From positions 416,230 through 480,229 of the forward strand of contig NZ_PCNZ01000002.1 in NCBI RefSeq assembly GCF_002975175.1: a stretch of DNA of 64,000 nt. Direction: 5' to 3'. Every line of letters starts with the position of its first letter. The first letter of the stretch is position 1. A program made the translations under genes and the position numbers. Positions 55,136 through 64,000 of this stretch are shown one piece after another. The DNA comes from Bacillus sp. MYb209. GTDB taxonomy: Bacteria; Bacillota; Bacilli; Bacillales; Bacillaceae_G. The notes below the pieces were generated by a model, which saw only the letters and a program-made list of their open reading frames with translations, was not told the DNA's origin and searched no databases.

Positions 55136-55323
55136 GTGCTTGTTTTAATTCATCCTAATTTCTTATTGTATAAGTAGTAACTATACAGAATACAAGGGAT
55201 TTCGAACTCGCTTTTTTCTTTTTTTAATTTAGTATGGGGCAGGAAGAGGGTTTGACCATTATTATGCATGGCTGGATGCTCTCTGCTACTAAAAAAAGAA
55301 GGTTTTGTATTTTGCATTCATAT

Positions 55324-56424
55324 TTAGCGAATGCGTTGTTCAGTTTGGCTATCAAAGAAATGTACTTTATTAATATCAAATGCAAGGTTAATTTGGTCAC
55401 CATGCGCAAAAGTATGTCTTGCATCAACTCGTGCTGCAAAATCTTGATTTCCAAGTTTCATATATAAAATAGATTCAGCACCTAACAATTCTGCAACTTC
55501 GATTTTTGTTGTGAAAGTAGTAGATTGTGAAGCTTCTAAAAATAATAGTTCATCATGAATATCTTCAGGACGAATACCTAAAACGATTTCTTTATTTACA
55601 TAGCCTTGTTCACGTAATAATTTCATTTTTCCTTCAGATACTTTAATCTTTATTGCATTGTCTATAACGAAATCAGTTTCAGTTAATTTACCACGGAAGA
55701 AATTCATTGCTGGTGAGCCGATAAATCCACCAACGAAAATGTTTTCGGGTGTTTCATATACTTCTTTTGGAGTTCCAATTTGTTGAATCTTTCCGTCTTT
55801 CATAACAACAAGACGTGAAGCCATTGTCATTGCCTCTGTTTGATCATGTGTTACATAAATTGTTGTCGTTCCAAGGCGGTGGTGTAATTTAGAGATTTCT
55901 GAGCGCATTGCAACACGTAGTTTTGCATCTAAGTTTGATAATGGTTCATCCATTAAGAAAACTTTTGCGTCTCGAACGATGGCTCTACCTAATGCAACAC
56001 GTTGGCGTTGTCCACCTGATAATGCTTTCGGTTTTCGATTTAAATATTCTTCAAGCCCTAAAATTCGAGCTGCATCTTGCACACGGCGATCGATTTCATC
56101 TTTTGGTATTTTACGAAGTTTTAATCCAAATGCCATATTATCGTACACACTCATATGAGGATAAAGAGCGTAGTTTTGGAAGACCATTGCGATATCTCGA
56201 TCTTTTGGAGGAACATCGTTCATTGGCTTACCATCAATTGAAAATTCTCCTTTTGAAATATCTTCAAGTCCAGCTACCATTCGTAATGTTGTAGATTTTC
56301 CGCAGCCAGAAGGACCAACGAATACGATAAATTCTTTATCTTGAATGTGTAAATTAAAATCTGTTACGGCTGTTACGTTATTATCATATATTTTATAAAT
56401 GTTTTCTAATTTTAGTTCTGCCAT
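55324..56424 (-). CDS. msmX: Multiple sugar ABC transporter ATP-binding protein MsmX
   Basis: A 366-residue carbohydrate-type ATPase (MalK/MsmX) starting at the ATG at 56424 (MAELKLENIYKIYDNNVTAV) behind AGGGGGAAATATC; the frame is open to 56508. Walker A GPSGCGKSTTLRMV, signature LSGGQRQRVALGRA, Walker B VFLMDEPLSNLDA, switch THDQTEAMTMA, then a C-terminal TOBE/regulatory domain. It can energise several sugar importers, here most likely MdxEFG. A perfect cre site lies in its leader. Confidence 0.95.
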   Translation of the reverse strand: MAELKLENIYKIYDNNVTAVTDFNLHIQDKEFIVFVGPSGCGKSTTLRMVAGLEDISKGEFSIDGKPMNDVPPKDRDIAMVFQNYALYPHMSVYDNMAFGLKLRKIPKDEIDRRVQDAARILGLEEYLNRKPKALSGGQRQRVALGRAIVRDAKVFLMDEPLSNLDAKLRVAMRSEISKLHHRLGTTTIYVTHDQTEAMTMASRLVVMKDGKIQQIGTPKEVYETPENIFVGGFIGSPAMNFFRGKLTETDFVIDNAIKIKVSEGKMKLLREQGYVNKEIVLGIRPEDIHDELLFLEASQSTTFTTKIEVAELLGAESILYMKLGNQDFAARVDARHTFAHGDQINLAFDINKVHFFDSQTEQRIR

Positions 56425-56447
56425 GATATTTCCCCCTAGAAAAATTA

Positions 56448-56461
56448 TGCAAACGTTTTCT
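56448..56461 (-). promoter_or_regulatory. cre site (CcpA) upstream of msmX
   Basis: TGCAAACGTTTTCT with a preceding A matches WTGNAANCGNWNNCW at every position. It lies 24 bases upstream of the msmX start. Confidence 0.75.
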
Positions 56462-56515
56462 TTGAGTTCATTATAAACGAATAGATTCAAAAAAGAAATA
56501 AAAAACACTATAAAA

Positions 56516-56650
56516 ATAAAACGTTTTCATTTTTACTATGGATATATAGTAAGTTCCGTATGTTTTCTTAGAAAAAGAAGAATAAATATTGTAAGCGCTA
56601 TTTTAAATTAGGATAGAATCTGTTATCATTCATTAATGAAAACGTTTGCG
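56516..56650. promoter_or_regulatory. Further cre-like sites between msmX and malL
   Basis: ATAAAACGTTTTCA (about 56516-56529; reverse reading has one mismatch), TTGTAAGCGCTATTT (about 56589-56603; one mismatch) and TGAAAACGTTTGCG (56637-56650; one mismatch). They lie in the divergent promoter region. Confidence 0.55.
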
Positions 56651-56694
56651 CCTTAAAAAAGAAGAATTAATTATAGATGAAATGGGGTAGCATA

Positions 56695-58374
56695 ATGGAA
56701 AAACAATGGTGGAAAGAAAGTGTAGTATATCAAATTTATCCTCGTAGCTTTATGGATAGTAACGGTGATGGTATAGGTGATCTTCGTGGTATTATTTCAA
56801 AGCTAGATTATTTAAAAGAATTAGGTATTGATGTAATTTGGTTATCGCCAGTCTATGAATCTCCAAATGATGATAATGGTTACGATATAAGTGATTATTG
56901 TAAAATTATGAGTGAGTTCGGAACAATGGAAGATTGGGATAAACTATTACATGAAATGCATGAACGTAATATGAAACTTATGATGGACTTAGTTGTTAAT
57001 CATACTTCCGATGAACATAATTGGTTTATTGAATCACGTAAATCGCAAGATAATAAATATAGAGACTATTATATATGGCGTCCTGGAAAAGAAGGAAAAG
57101 AGCCGAATAACTGGGGAGCCGCTTTTAGTGGATCTGCATGGCAGTATGATGAAATGACAGATGAATATTATTTACATCTATTTTCTAAAAAACAGCCAGA
57201 TTTAAACTGGGATAATGAAAAGGTAAGACAAGATGTTTATGGAATGATGAAGTTTTGGTTAGAAAAAGGAATTGATGGGTTCCGTATGGATGTTATTAAT
57301 TTTATTTCTAAAGAAGAAGGCTTACCAGCTGTTGAAACGGATGAAGAGGGATACGTTTCAGGTCATAAACATTTTATGAACGGCCCAAACATTCATAAAT
57401 ATCTGCATGAAATGAATGAAGAAGTATTATCTCATTATGACGTTATGACGGTTGGTGAAATGCCAGGTGTAACGACAGAAGAGGCTAAATTGTATACAGG
57501 AGAAGCTAGAAAAGAATTACAAATGGTATTCCAATTTGAACATATGGATTTAGATTCAGGAGAAGGTGGAAAATGGGATGTAAAACCATGCTCACTCCTT
57601 ACTTTGAAACAAAATTTAACAAAATGGCAAAAGGCATTAGAACAAACAGGATGGAATAGTCTTTATTGGAATAACCATGATCAGCCTCGTGTTGTATCTC
57701 GTTTTGGTAATGATGGAACCTATCATACTGAATCAGCGAAAATGTTAGCGACAGTACTTCATATGATGAAGGGAACACCGTATATTTATCAAGGAGAAGA
57801 AATCGGAATGACTAATGTTCGATTTGAATCAATTGATGAATATCGAGATATTGAAACACTAAATATGTATAAAGAAAAAGTTATAGACCGTGGCGAAGAT
57901 AAAGATAAAGTGATGCAATCTATTTATATAAAGGGTCGAGATAATGCTAGAACGCCGATGCAGTGGGATGATAAAGAGCATGCTGGATTCACAACGGGCG
58001 AGCCTTGGATTGCGGTAAATCCTAACTACAAAGAGATTAACGTGAAACAAGCAATCCAAGACGAGGAATCAATTTTTTATTACTATAAAAAATTGATTGA
58101 GTTACGCAAAAACAATGAAATAGTTGTGTATGGATCATATGATTTAATATTAGAAAATAACCCTTCTATTTTTGCTTATGTAAGAACATATGGAGAAGAA
58201 AAGCTTCTTGTGATTGCAAACTTCACTGCAGATGAATGTGTATTTGAATTGCCTGAAGATATTGTTTATAGCAAATCAGAGTTATTAATACACAATTATG
58301 ACGTGGCAAATGGATCGATAGAAAACATGACACTACGTCCATATGAAGCGATGGTATATAAAGTGAAACTTTAA
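56695..58374 (+). CDS. malL: Oligo-1,6-glucosidase / alpha-glucosidase (GH13)
   Basis: A 559-residue cytoplasmic GH13 enzyme starting at the ATG at 56695 (MEKQWWKESVVYQIYPRSFM). Catalytic landmarks: nucleophile Asp in GFRMDVINFISK, acid/base Glu in MTVGEMPGVTT, and Asp in YWNNHDQPRVVSRF; the usual ALVVNHTSDEHNWF-like region is present as DLVVNHTSDEHNWF. It hydrolyses maltose or isomalto-oligosaccharides to glucose. The last three sense codons and the stop (VKL, TAA) come from a bcr element inserted at its 3' end. Confidence 0.94.
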   Translation: MEKQWWKESVVYQIYPRSFMDSNGDGIGDLRGIISKLDYLKELGIDVIWLSPVYESPNDDNGYDISDYCKIMSEFGTMEDWDKLLHEMHERNMKLMMDLVVNHTSDEHNWFIESRKSQDNKYRDYYIWRPGKEGKEPNNWGAAFSGSAWQYDEMTDEYYLHLFSKKQPDLNWDNEKVRQDVYGMMKFWLEKGIDGFRMDVINFISKEEGLPAVETDEEGYVSGHKHFMNGPNIHKYLHEMNEEVLSHYDVMTVGEMPGVTTEEAKLYTGEARKELQMVFQFEHMDLDSGEGGKWDVKPCSLLTLKQNLTKWQKALEQTGWNSLYWNNHDQPRVVSRFGNDGTYHTESAKMLATVLHMMKGTPYIYQGEEIGMTNVRFESIDEYRDIETLNMYKEKVIDRGEDKDKVMQSIYIKGRDNARTPMQWDDKEHAGFTTGEPWIAVNPNYKEINVKQAIQDEESIFYYYKKLIELRKNNEIVVYGSYDLILENNPSIFAYVRTYGEEKLLVIANFTADECVFELPEDIVYSKSELLIHNYDVANGSIENMTLRPYEAMVYKVKL

Positions 58375-58501
58375 TCTGTGGTGCATTTTCACTGATTATT
58401 AGCCCTCACCAATCGGGCTTTTACGGGCAGTCGATCTCCCGCTTACCCTCTTTGCTTTTGCGGACTTTTAAAGTGGGAGTCTTGCTGCCCGTTAAAGCGG
58501 G
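58363..58501. repeat. bcr-family repeat (probably bcr1), copy 3
   Basis: A 139-bp element starting GTGAAACTTTAATCTG and ending TGCCCGTTAAAGCGGG, flanked by ATAAA (58358-58362) and CTAAA (58502-58506). It contains the AATCGGGCTTTTACGGGCAG core shared with copy 1. It overlaps the end of malL. Confidence 0.85.
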
Positions 58502-58516
58502 CTAAATTGAAATAAG

Positions 58517-58551
58517 AAAAAACCTTATGCCTAGGCGGCATAAGGTTTTTT
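58517..58551. terminator. Bidirectional terminator between malL and the neopullulanase gene
   Basis: AAAAAACCTTATGCC / GGCATAAGGTTTTTT (58517-58531, 58537-58551) with a TAGGC-type loop; convergent genes. Confidence 0.92.
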
Positions 58552-58554
58552 CTA

Positions 58555-60330
<1,776 letters not shown>

Positions 60331-60380
60331 TTAATATCTCTATACATATAGTTCCCGTAAACGAAATAATAAAGATTATG

Positions 60381-60395
60381 TTGCAAACGATTGCC
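60381..60395 (-). promoter_or_regulatory. cre-like site upstream of the neopullulanase gene
   Basis: TTGCAAACGATTGCC matches the cre consensus in 14 of 15 positions. It lies 66 bases upstream of the minus-strand start. Confidence 0.55.
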
Positions 60396-60491
60396 TTCCA
60401 CATAACTTTAATATTGCTTATAAGAGTAGTATTCATTTTATGTAAAGTCAATGAATAAAGAGTATGATAAGATTATTTTGAAAATTAATAT

Positions 60492-60519
60492 TTGCAAAAT
60501 GAATAAAAGGATGTATAAT
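60492..60519 (+). promoter_or_regulatory. Sigma-A promoter of mdxEFG
   Basis: TTGCAA (60492-60497), 16 bases, TATAAT (60514-60519). Transcription would start at about 60526, giving a leader of about 110 bases. Confidence 0.7.
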
Positions 60520-60532
60520 GATAGACAAATAG

Positions 60533-60600
60533 TGCAAACGTTTTCATAGATTTAAATATTGTTTGCGCTTCTATTAAACTGTTAAATGCAAACGTTTTCA
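60533..60600 (+). promoter_or_regulatory. Pair of cre sites in the mdxE leader
   Basis: TGCAAACGTTTTCA occurs identically at 60533-60546 and 60587-60600, both just downstream of the promoter. The second also has the flanking A of the full consensus. A third, weaker cre-like core lies at about 60560-60575 in reverse. CcpA or a LacI-type maltose regulator could bind. Confidence 0.75.
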
Positions 60601-60639
60601 ATTAAAGAGGTACATAGACAATTTAGGGAGGTTTTTGGG

Positions 60640-61899
60640 ATGAAGAAAGCATTATCACTATTAACGATTTCAGCATTGTCAATCGGTATGTTATCTGCAT
60701 GTGGACCGAAAGATTCAGGGAAAAAAGAAGCAAGTAAAGAGAAGAAAGATTATGATCTTCTCGTTTGGGAAGATGAGAAAAAAGGTGTTGGTCTAGAGCC
60801 GGCAGTGAAAAGTTTTGAAAAGAAATATAATGTGAAAGTAAAAGTTGTAGAGGTTCAGATGACGAAACAAATAGAAAAACTTCGTCTCGACGGTCCAGCT
60901 GGTACAGGACCAGATGTTGTAACATTACCGCATGATCATATTGGTAATGCGGTAACAGAAGGGCTACTTTCAGAGGTGAAAGTGGATGATACGGTAAAAA
61001 ATAAATTTACAGATTTATCAATAAAGGCACAAACATACGACGGAAAACTATACGGTTTACCAAAAGCAATTGAAACACCAATCTTTATTTATAATAAAAA
61101 ATTAATGCCAAAAGCACCAGAAACGATGGATGAGCTGTATAATTTCTCAAAAGACTTTACGAAAGATGACAAGTACGGATTTTTAACATTAGGAGATAAC
61201 TTCTATTTTGCTAACGCATTTATGGCGGGTATGGGCGGTTATGTATTTGGTGAAAAAGATGGAAAACTGACTCCGACAGATATTGGATTAAATAATAGTG
61301 GTGCAGTACAAGGTGCTGAATATATTCAAAAATGGTATAAAGAAAAATTATTACCAAAAGGAATTATTGGTGAATCTGGCGGTTCAGCTGCAGATGGATT
61401 ATTTAATGAAGGAAAAGCAGCATCTATTATGAATGGTCCATGGGCATTCCAAGCGATGGAAAAGGCTGGAATTGATTATGGTGTTGCTCCAATGCCGAAA
61501 TTACCAAATGGTCAACCGATGAAAACATTTGTTGGGGTAAAAGGATGGCATGTAACAAGCTTCTCTAAACAAAATGATTTAGCTACAAAATTCACTGAGT
61601 GGGTAACAAATGAAGAAAACGCAAAAATTCGATTTGAGAAGACAAAAGAAATTCCTCCAGTAAAATCAGTAATGGAAGATCCAATTATTAAAGATAATGA
61701 GGCTGCAAAAGCAGTTGCGACTCAATCAGAAAATGGAATCCCAATGCCGAATATTCCAGAAATGCAAGAAGTTTGGAAACCAGCTGGAGATGCGCTTCAA
61801 TTAGTTGTATCAAATAAACAAGAGCCAAAAGCAGCACTTGATAATGCAGTGAAACAAATTAAAGGTAATATTGAGGCAAACCACAGCAATAAAAAATAA
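60640..61899 (+). CDS. mdxE: Maltodextrin-binding lipoprotein
   Basis: A 419-residue extracellular solute-binding protein. The ATG at 60640 (MKKALSLLTISALSIGMLSA then C) follows AGGGAGGTTTTTGGG; the open frame from 60586 runs through a cre site. Lipobox MLSAC at about residue 21. Family 1 features include VVEVQMTKQIEKLRLDGPAG, TGPDVVTLPHDHIGNA and GPWAFQAMEKAGIDYGVAPM, as in MalE/MdxE. It delivers maltose or maltodextrins to MdxFG and MsmX. Confidence 0.94.
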   Translation: MKKALSLLTISALSIGMLSACGPKDSGKKEASKEKKDYDLLVWEDEKKGVGLEPAVKSFEKKYNVKVKVVEVQMTKQIEKLRLDGPAGTGPDVVTLPHDHIGNAVTEGLLSEVKVDDTVKNKFTDLSIKAQTYDGKLYGLPKAIETPIFIYNKKLMPKAPETMDELYNFSKDFTKDDKYGFLTLGDNFYFANAFMAGMGGYVFGEKDGKLTPTDIGLNNSGAVQGAEYIQKWYKEKLLPKGIIGESGGSAADGLFNEGKAASIMNGPWAFQAMEKAGIDYGVAPMPKLPNGQPMKTFVGVKGWHVTSFSKQNDLATKFTEWVTNEENAKIRFEKTKEIPPVKSVMEDPIIKDNEAAKAVATQSENGIPMPNIPEMQEVWKPAGDALQLVVSNKQEPKAALDNAVKQIKGNIEANHSNKK

Positions 61900-61976
61900 G
61901 GTGAAATTCGTGCCTCTAAATATGAGAGGCACGAATTCTCTCCCTTCCAAGTAGGAAGAAAAAAGGGGGAAGGAAC

Positions 61977-63278
61977 ATGCAAACATCTATAGAACCAACG
62001 AAAGATGTGAACGGTTCAAAGCATAGGAAAATGGCGACCATGTTATCAATCATTCCAGGCATTGGTCAACTATATAATAAACAATACGTAAAAGGTCTTA
62101 TTTTTCTAGTATTAACAGGCTCATTTATTGTAGCATTTGCTGATTTGTTAAATATAGGATTATGGGGAATTGTAACGCTCGGTACAGAAGTTCCACGTGA
62201 CCATTCTGTCTTTCTATTAGTAGAAGGGATTTTGGCACTTATTGTTGTCGTGTTTGGACTAGGGGTATATGCATTTAACTTATATGATGCATACCAAAAT
62301 GGGAAAAAACGCGATATAGGGACACCATTAAACTCAGTAAAAGAGCAATATCGCAATTTATTAGATCAAGGTTTTCCGTATTTAATGGTTTCACCAGGGT
62401 TTCTATTACTTATCTTTGTTGTCGTATTTCCAATCATTTTTGTTATCTTAATTGGATTTACAAACTATGACTTATATCACTCTCCTCCAGCTAAATTAGT
62501 AGATTGGGTGGGCTTTAAAAACTTTATTGATATTTTCACATTACCAATGTGGAGAGATACATTTTTAAGTGTATTCTCTTGGACTGTCATTTGGACATTC
62601 GTTGCAACGACATTACAAGTTGCACTGGGTATTTTTTTAGCGATTATCGTAAACCAGCCTGGGATTAAAGGGAAGGCTGTTATTAGAACAATCTTCATTT
62701 TACCGTGGGCTGTTCCAGCATTCGTATCTATTCTTGTATTTGCTGGTATGTTTAATGAAACGTTCGGAGCGATTAACAATCAAGTATTAGCTTTATTCGG
62801 GATTGAAAAGGTTGCTTGGATGACTGATCCATTTTGGTCGAAAATCGCTTTAATTATGATTCAAACGTGGCTTGGCTTCCCGTTTGTTTTTGCAATGACA
62901 ACAGGTATATTGCAATCGATTCCAGGAGAACTGTATGAAGCAGCTACAGTAGATGGTGCAACAGCTTGGCAACAGTTCCGCAAAATTACATTGCCGCTCG
63001 TTCTATATGCAACAGCTCCAATTTTAATTACACAATATACGTTTAACTTTAATAATTTTAGTATTATTTATCTATTTAATAGCGGGGGACCTGCTGTGTC
63101 TGGACAAAATGCAGGTGGAACAGATATTTTAATTTCATGGATCTATAAGTTAACGATGACTTCGGCTCAGTACGGAAAAGCAGCAGCTCTTACAATGATT
63201 TTATCGTTAATCGTTATTACAGTTGCGTTATGGCAATTTAAGAGAACAAAATCATTCCAAGAAGAGGATATGATGTAA
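61977..63278 (+). CDS. mdxF: Maltodextrin ABC transporter permease MdxF
   Basis: A 433-residue MalF-type permease with about eight helices. The N-terminal 130 residues contain an IPGIGQLYNKQYVKGLIFLV hairpin like TM2-type domains, usual for Bacillus MdxF. The permease core carries the EAA loop EAATVDGATAWQQFRKITLP near residues 322-341, which contacts the ATPase. AAAAAAGGGGGAAGGAAC precedes the ATG. mdxG starts at the next base after its stop. Confidence 0.94.
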   Translation: MQTSIEPTKDVNGSKHRKMATMLSIIPGIGQLYNKQYVKGLIFLVLTGSFIVAFADLLNIGLWGIVTLGTEVPRDHSVFLLVEGILALIVVVFGLGVYAFNLYDAYQNGKKRDIGTPLNSVKEQYRNLLDQGFPYLMVSPGFLLLIFVVVFPIIFVILIGFTNYDLYHSPPAKLVDWVGFKNFIDIFTLPMWRDTFLSVFSWTVIWTFVATTLQVALGIFLAIIVNQPGIKGKAVIRTIFILPWAVPAFVSILVFAGMFNETFGAINNQVLALFGIEKVAWMTDPFWSKIALIMIQTWLGFPFVFAMTTGILQSIPGELYEAATVDGATAWQQFRKITLPLVLYATAPILITQYTFNFNNFSIIYLFNSGGPAVSGQNAGGTDILISWIYKLTMTSAQYGKAAALTMILSLIVITVALWQFKRTKSFQEEDMM

Positions 63279-64000
63279 ATGAATATTAAACGACAAAAGA
63301 TGTTACGTCTTTCATTAAGTTATTTAGTTATCTTCATAATGTGTGCGATTATTTTCTATCCATTACTATGGATAATTGGCTCATCGTTTAATCCAGGAGA
63401 TAGTTTGTCTGGTTCTAGCATTATTCCGAAAAATGCCACGTTAGATCATTATCGCAAGCTACTTGATCTCGATTCAAGTAATTACTTACTTTGGTATAAA
63501 AATACTTTAAAAGTTAGCGTAATGACGATGATTTTTTCTGTGTTAGCCATTAGCTTTACTGCTTATGCATTTTCGAGATATCGTTTTGTTGGAAGAAAGA
63601 ATGGTTTATTAACATTTTTAATTCTCCAAATGATCCCGAATTTTGCAGCGTTAATCGCGCTATATATATTAGCGCAGTTAACAGGATTAATTGATACACA
63701 TCTTGCATTAATTTTAATTTATGTGGGCGGAGCAATTCCGATGAATACATGGCTTATGAAAGGGTATTTTGATACGATTCCGAAAGAGTTGGATGAATCA
63801 GCTCGAATGGATGGAGCGGGGCATTTCCGTATTTTTTGGCAAATTATTATGCCACTTGCAAAACCAATCGTAGCGGTTGTAGCGTTATTTACTTTCATCG
63901 GTCCATTTACAGACTTTATTTTAGCAAGTATTATTTTACGCACACCGGAAAATTATACTTTAGCAGTTGGGTTATATGAAATGGTAGCGAAAAAATTTGG
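63279..64000 (+). CDS. mdxG: Maltodextrin ABC transporter permease MdxG (partial)
   Basis: The frame begins MNIKRQKMLRLSLSYLVIFI at the ATG at 63279, directly after the mdxF stop, and runs off the right edge after about 240 residues. Helices alternate with short loops. The EAA motif DESARMDGAGHFRIFWQIIM is present near residues 168-187. It pairs with MdxF to form the membrane channel. Confidence 0.93.
   Translation, partial: MNIKRQKMLRLSLSYLVIFIMCAIIFYPLLWIIGSSFNPGDSLSGSSIIPKNATLDHYRKLLDLDSSNYLLWYKNTLKVSVMTMIFSVLAISFTAYAFSRYRFVGRKNGLLTFLILQMIPNFAALIALYILAQLTGLIDTHLALILIYVGGAIPMNTWLMKGYFDTIPKELDESARMDGAGHFRIFWQIIMPLAKPIVAVVALFTFIGPFTDFILASIILRTPENYTLAVGLYEMVAKKF

Noticed and set aside
55136-55323. 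Short frames between the SDR terminator and msmX, for example one reading FDHYYAWLDALCY
   Set aside because: Very short, no start or ribosome binding site, and flanked by stops; indistinguishable from chance.

Overview
The window looks like a chromosomal segment of a Bacillus cereus-group organism (low-GC, endospore-forming Firmicute). The evidence is AT-rich sequence with strong GGAGG-type ribosome binding sites, frequent TTG and GTG starts, an intact spoIIA operon (spoIIAA-spoIIAB-sigF) and a seven-gene spoVA region, two SAM (S-box) riboswitches, CcpA-type cre sites, and three copies of a bcr-family repeat (most likely bcr1, typical of this group). No rRNA, tRNA, prophage, IS transposase or CRISPR array was seen. 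Species-level assignment is not possible from this alone.

Layout. 1-3.95 kb (minus): GntR/YtrA-type repressor, ABC ATPase and three tandem paralogous ABC-2 permeases, the last cut by the window edge. 4.0-13.8 kb (plus): dacF, spoIIAA-spoIIAB-sigF, an NSS amino-acid transporter with its tiny MetS-type partner, and spoVAA-AB-AC-AD-AEb-AEa-AF. 13.8-20.4 kb: HAD phosphatase, DUF1002 secreted protein, ppiB, ribT, a DUF309 protein, a tiny YjcZ-type protein, scpA, scpB and a secreted MBL-fold hydrolase. 20.5-29.7 kb: sugar uptake and amino-sugar catabolism (nagA-nagB-nagR; glcT with a RAT/terminator leader before ptsG; ptsH-ptsI). 29.7-35.7 kb: small and accessory genes, including a cysteine-containing protein behind a sigma-K-like promoter, a nitroreductase with a repressor-like operator, a GGDEF protein and a serine beta-lactamase-family protein. 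36.0-43.9 kb: the complete methionine salvage set mtnD-B-X-W, mtnE, mtnU, mtnK-A, with two S-box riboswitches. 44.0-55.1 kb: hydroxybutyrate dehydrogenase, a PadR regulator with three operator copies and two decaying HAAS-domain genes, then hypothetical genes, lipoproteins, a NUDIX hydrolase, a thiolase, an AAA ATPase, an RDD protein and a short SDR. 55.3-64 kb: maltose/maltodextrin uptake and hydrolysis (msmX, malL, a neopullulanase-type enzyme, mdxE-F-G), rich in cre sites.

How it works together. Three themes dominate. Sporulation: forespore sigma factor control, dipicolinic acid uptake and a spore peptidoglycan carboxypeptidase, with recognisable sigma-F/G, sigma-H and sigma-G promoters. 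Carbohydrate PTS and ABC uptake under CcpA, GlcT and NagR control. Recycling of methylthioribose to methionine under SAM control. No wholly new multi-gene system stood out. The most notable irregularities are the two adjacent HAAS genes broken by different mutations beside an apparently intact PadR operator triad, a 71-bp out-of-phase overlap of nagB and nagR, and bcr elements that supply the C-terminal codons and stops of neighbouring genes.
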